From Kordiimonas marina (lineage in GTDB: Bacteria; Pseudomonadota; Alphaproteobacteria; Sphingomonadales; Kordiimonadaceae), in contig NZ_JAINDF010000001.1 of assembly GCF_023006325.1 (NCBI RefSeq), forward strand, positions 612,863 through 676,862: DNA of 64,000 nt, written 5' to 3'. Positions 63,342 through 64,000 of this stretch are shown here, one piece after another. The notes below the pieces were generated by a model. That model did no database searches. It saw only the letters and a program-made list of their open reading frames with translations, and was not told where the DNA came from. The translations under genes were made by a program, and so were the position numbers. Every line of letters starts with the position of its first letter. Position 1 is the stretch's first letter.

Positions 63342-64000
63342 CTATTGAAGGGACTGGAAGCCAGGAGCCGTAACGTCCCGCAGCCGATACCCGGTCAAGG
63401 CATTGATGCGGCCGTCTGCCTTCAGGGCTGCAATAGCCTTGTTGATGCGGGCGAGCAAGTCCGGGCGGCTTTTGTGGACACGGACACGCAGGACCATCCG
63501 GCTATATTCCGGCCCCAGGACAAGCGGCCGGGGATGGAGGCGCTGCCGCCGGGCAAACTCCTGTGCGTTGGCAATGGTGAGGTCGGCCCTCCCCTCCACC
63601 ACAAGGTCGAACACTTCCCCCATCGATACCGCCGTCACGGTTTTACCGAAACGGTCCTGCCCAGGATAGGTAAACCCCTGTACGATGCCGACAGTCACAC
63701 CGCGCAGGTCATGCGGATCTGCTAGCTTGTAGTCATGTCCCTTTCTTAAAACCAGGTGATCGATGATGGGAAAGAAGGGAACTGAGAAAAGCTGCACCGC
63801 CTGTTCATCCGCCCGGTTGCGCCATGCCGGCGCCGAGCAGCAGTCGAGCACGATTTTACCGCGGACGAACATCTCGCGGCGTACGTCGCGCGGGGCAGCT
63901 ATGGGCTTGATCCGAATAGCGGCTTCCTTGAGGATGGCGTGCCAGGCATCCCGAAACACACTGTCTCCCAACTTGCTGGCGGGCACAGGAGCATCCTCGG
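63342..64000 (-). CDS. Periplasmic solute-binding-like protein, LDCC motif (5' end beyond window)
   Basis: At least 218 residues are visible and the frame stays open at the window edge, so the start and signal peptide lie outside. It is the fourth copy of the domain: WHAILKEAAIRI, IVLDCCSAPAWRNR, VQLFSVPFFPIIDHLVLRKG, GIVQGFTYPG, GRADLTIANAQEFARR and LLARINKAIAALKADGRI. The sequence VPASKLGDS stands where the other copies have VGQADS. It lies upstream of the other two genes on the same strand with a 92-bp gap, and probably shares their transcript. An internal GTG at 63986 could be mistaken for the start. Confidence 0.75.
   Translation of the reverse strand, partial: EDAPVPASKLGDSVFRDAWHAILKEAAIRIKPIAAPRDVRREMFVRGKIVLDCCSAPAWRNRADEQAVQLFSVPFFPIIDHLVLRKGHDYKLADPHDLRGVTVGIVQGFTYPGQDRFGKTVTAVSMGEVFDLVVEGRADLTIANAQEFARRQRLHPRPLVLGPEYSRMVLRVRVHKSRPDLLARINKAIAALKADGRINALTGYRLRDVTAPGFQSLQ

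Overview
The window is a gene-dense, GC-rich stretch of alphaproteobacterial chromosome. Three things support that group: the order mdh-sucC-sucD-sucA-sucB-lpdA next to zapE, rpsU followed by a COQ9-family gene and xerC, and two DUF2336 proteins. The order is not fixed by the sequence; a marine group such as Kordiimonadales or Emcibacterales is only a guess. No tRNA, rRNA, CRISPR array, insertion sequence or prophage was seen. Several convergent gene pairs overlap at their 3' ends (1528-1543, 58964-58970, 61233-61248).

Layout. 1-6,800: glpD, an ECF42-type sigma factor with its DGPF/YCII partner, a DUF1244 protein, an N-formylglutamate amidohydrolase-like enzyme, pyruvate kinase and a HAD phosphatase. 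6,859-12,250: rpmJ, a candidate structured small RNA, an M14 carboxypeptidase, a secreted Asn-rich protein with a caspase-like His/Cys pair, a decayed second copy of the carboxypeptidase 3' end, a cadherin/VCBS-repeat protein and apt. 12,512-16,933: a three-gene set (VTT/DedA membrane protein, ATP-grasp enzyme, DoxX-like protein) and two DUF2336 proteins.

17,234-32,533 is the most striking region. A periplasmic adaptor, one MacB/LolD-type ATPase and four tandem two-domain FtsX/MacB-type permeases form one operon of about 12 kb on the minus strand. Divergent from it are an NtrC-type response regulator and a histidine kinase. The 250 bp between them hold a textbook -24/-12 sigma-54 promoter facing the efflux operon and, 64-116 bp behind it, two palindromic sites 21 bp apart that look like the regulator's enhancer. 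This reads as a self-contained two-component, sigma-54-switched efflux or envelope-stress system.

32,545-39,711: an MBL-fold hydrolase, then an Lrp/AsnC regulator divergent from a lysine-catabolic operon of the saccharopine type (two saccharopine dehydrogenases, a ThDP enzyme of unknown role, an ALDH7-like aminoadipate semialdehyde dehydrogenase). 39,964-48,932: a DUF3892 protein, a TonB receptor/esterase pair with a MarR-like regulator, rpsU, COQ9, xerC, a small membrane protein, ogt and a 5'-nucleotidase-like lipoprotein. 49,085-57,858: the TCA operon. 58,239-64,000: a 2-oxoglutarate/Fe(II) oxygenase, zapE, a tyrosine phosphatase, and three adjacent genes encoding four copies of a periplasmic binding-protein domain, each with an invariant LDCC vicinal-cysteine motif; the last gene runs off the window.
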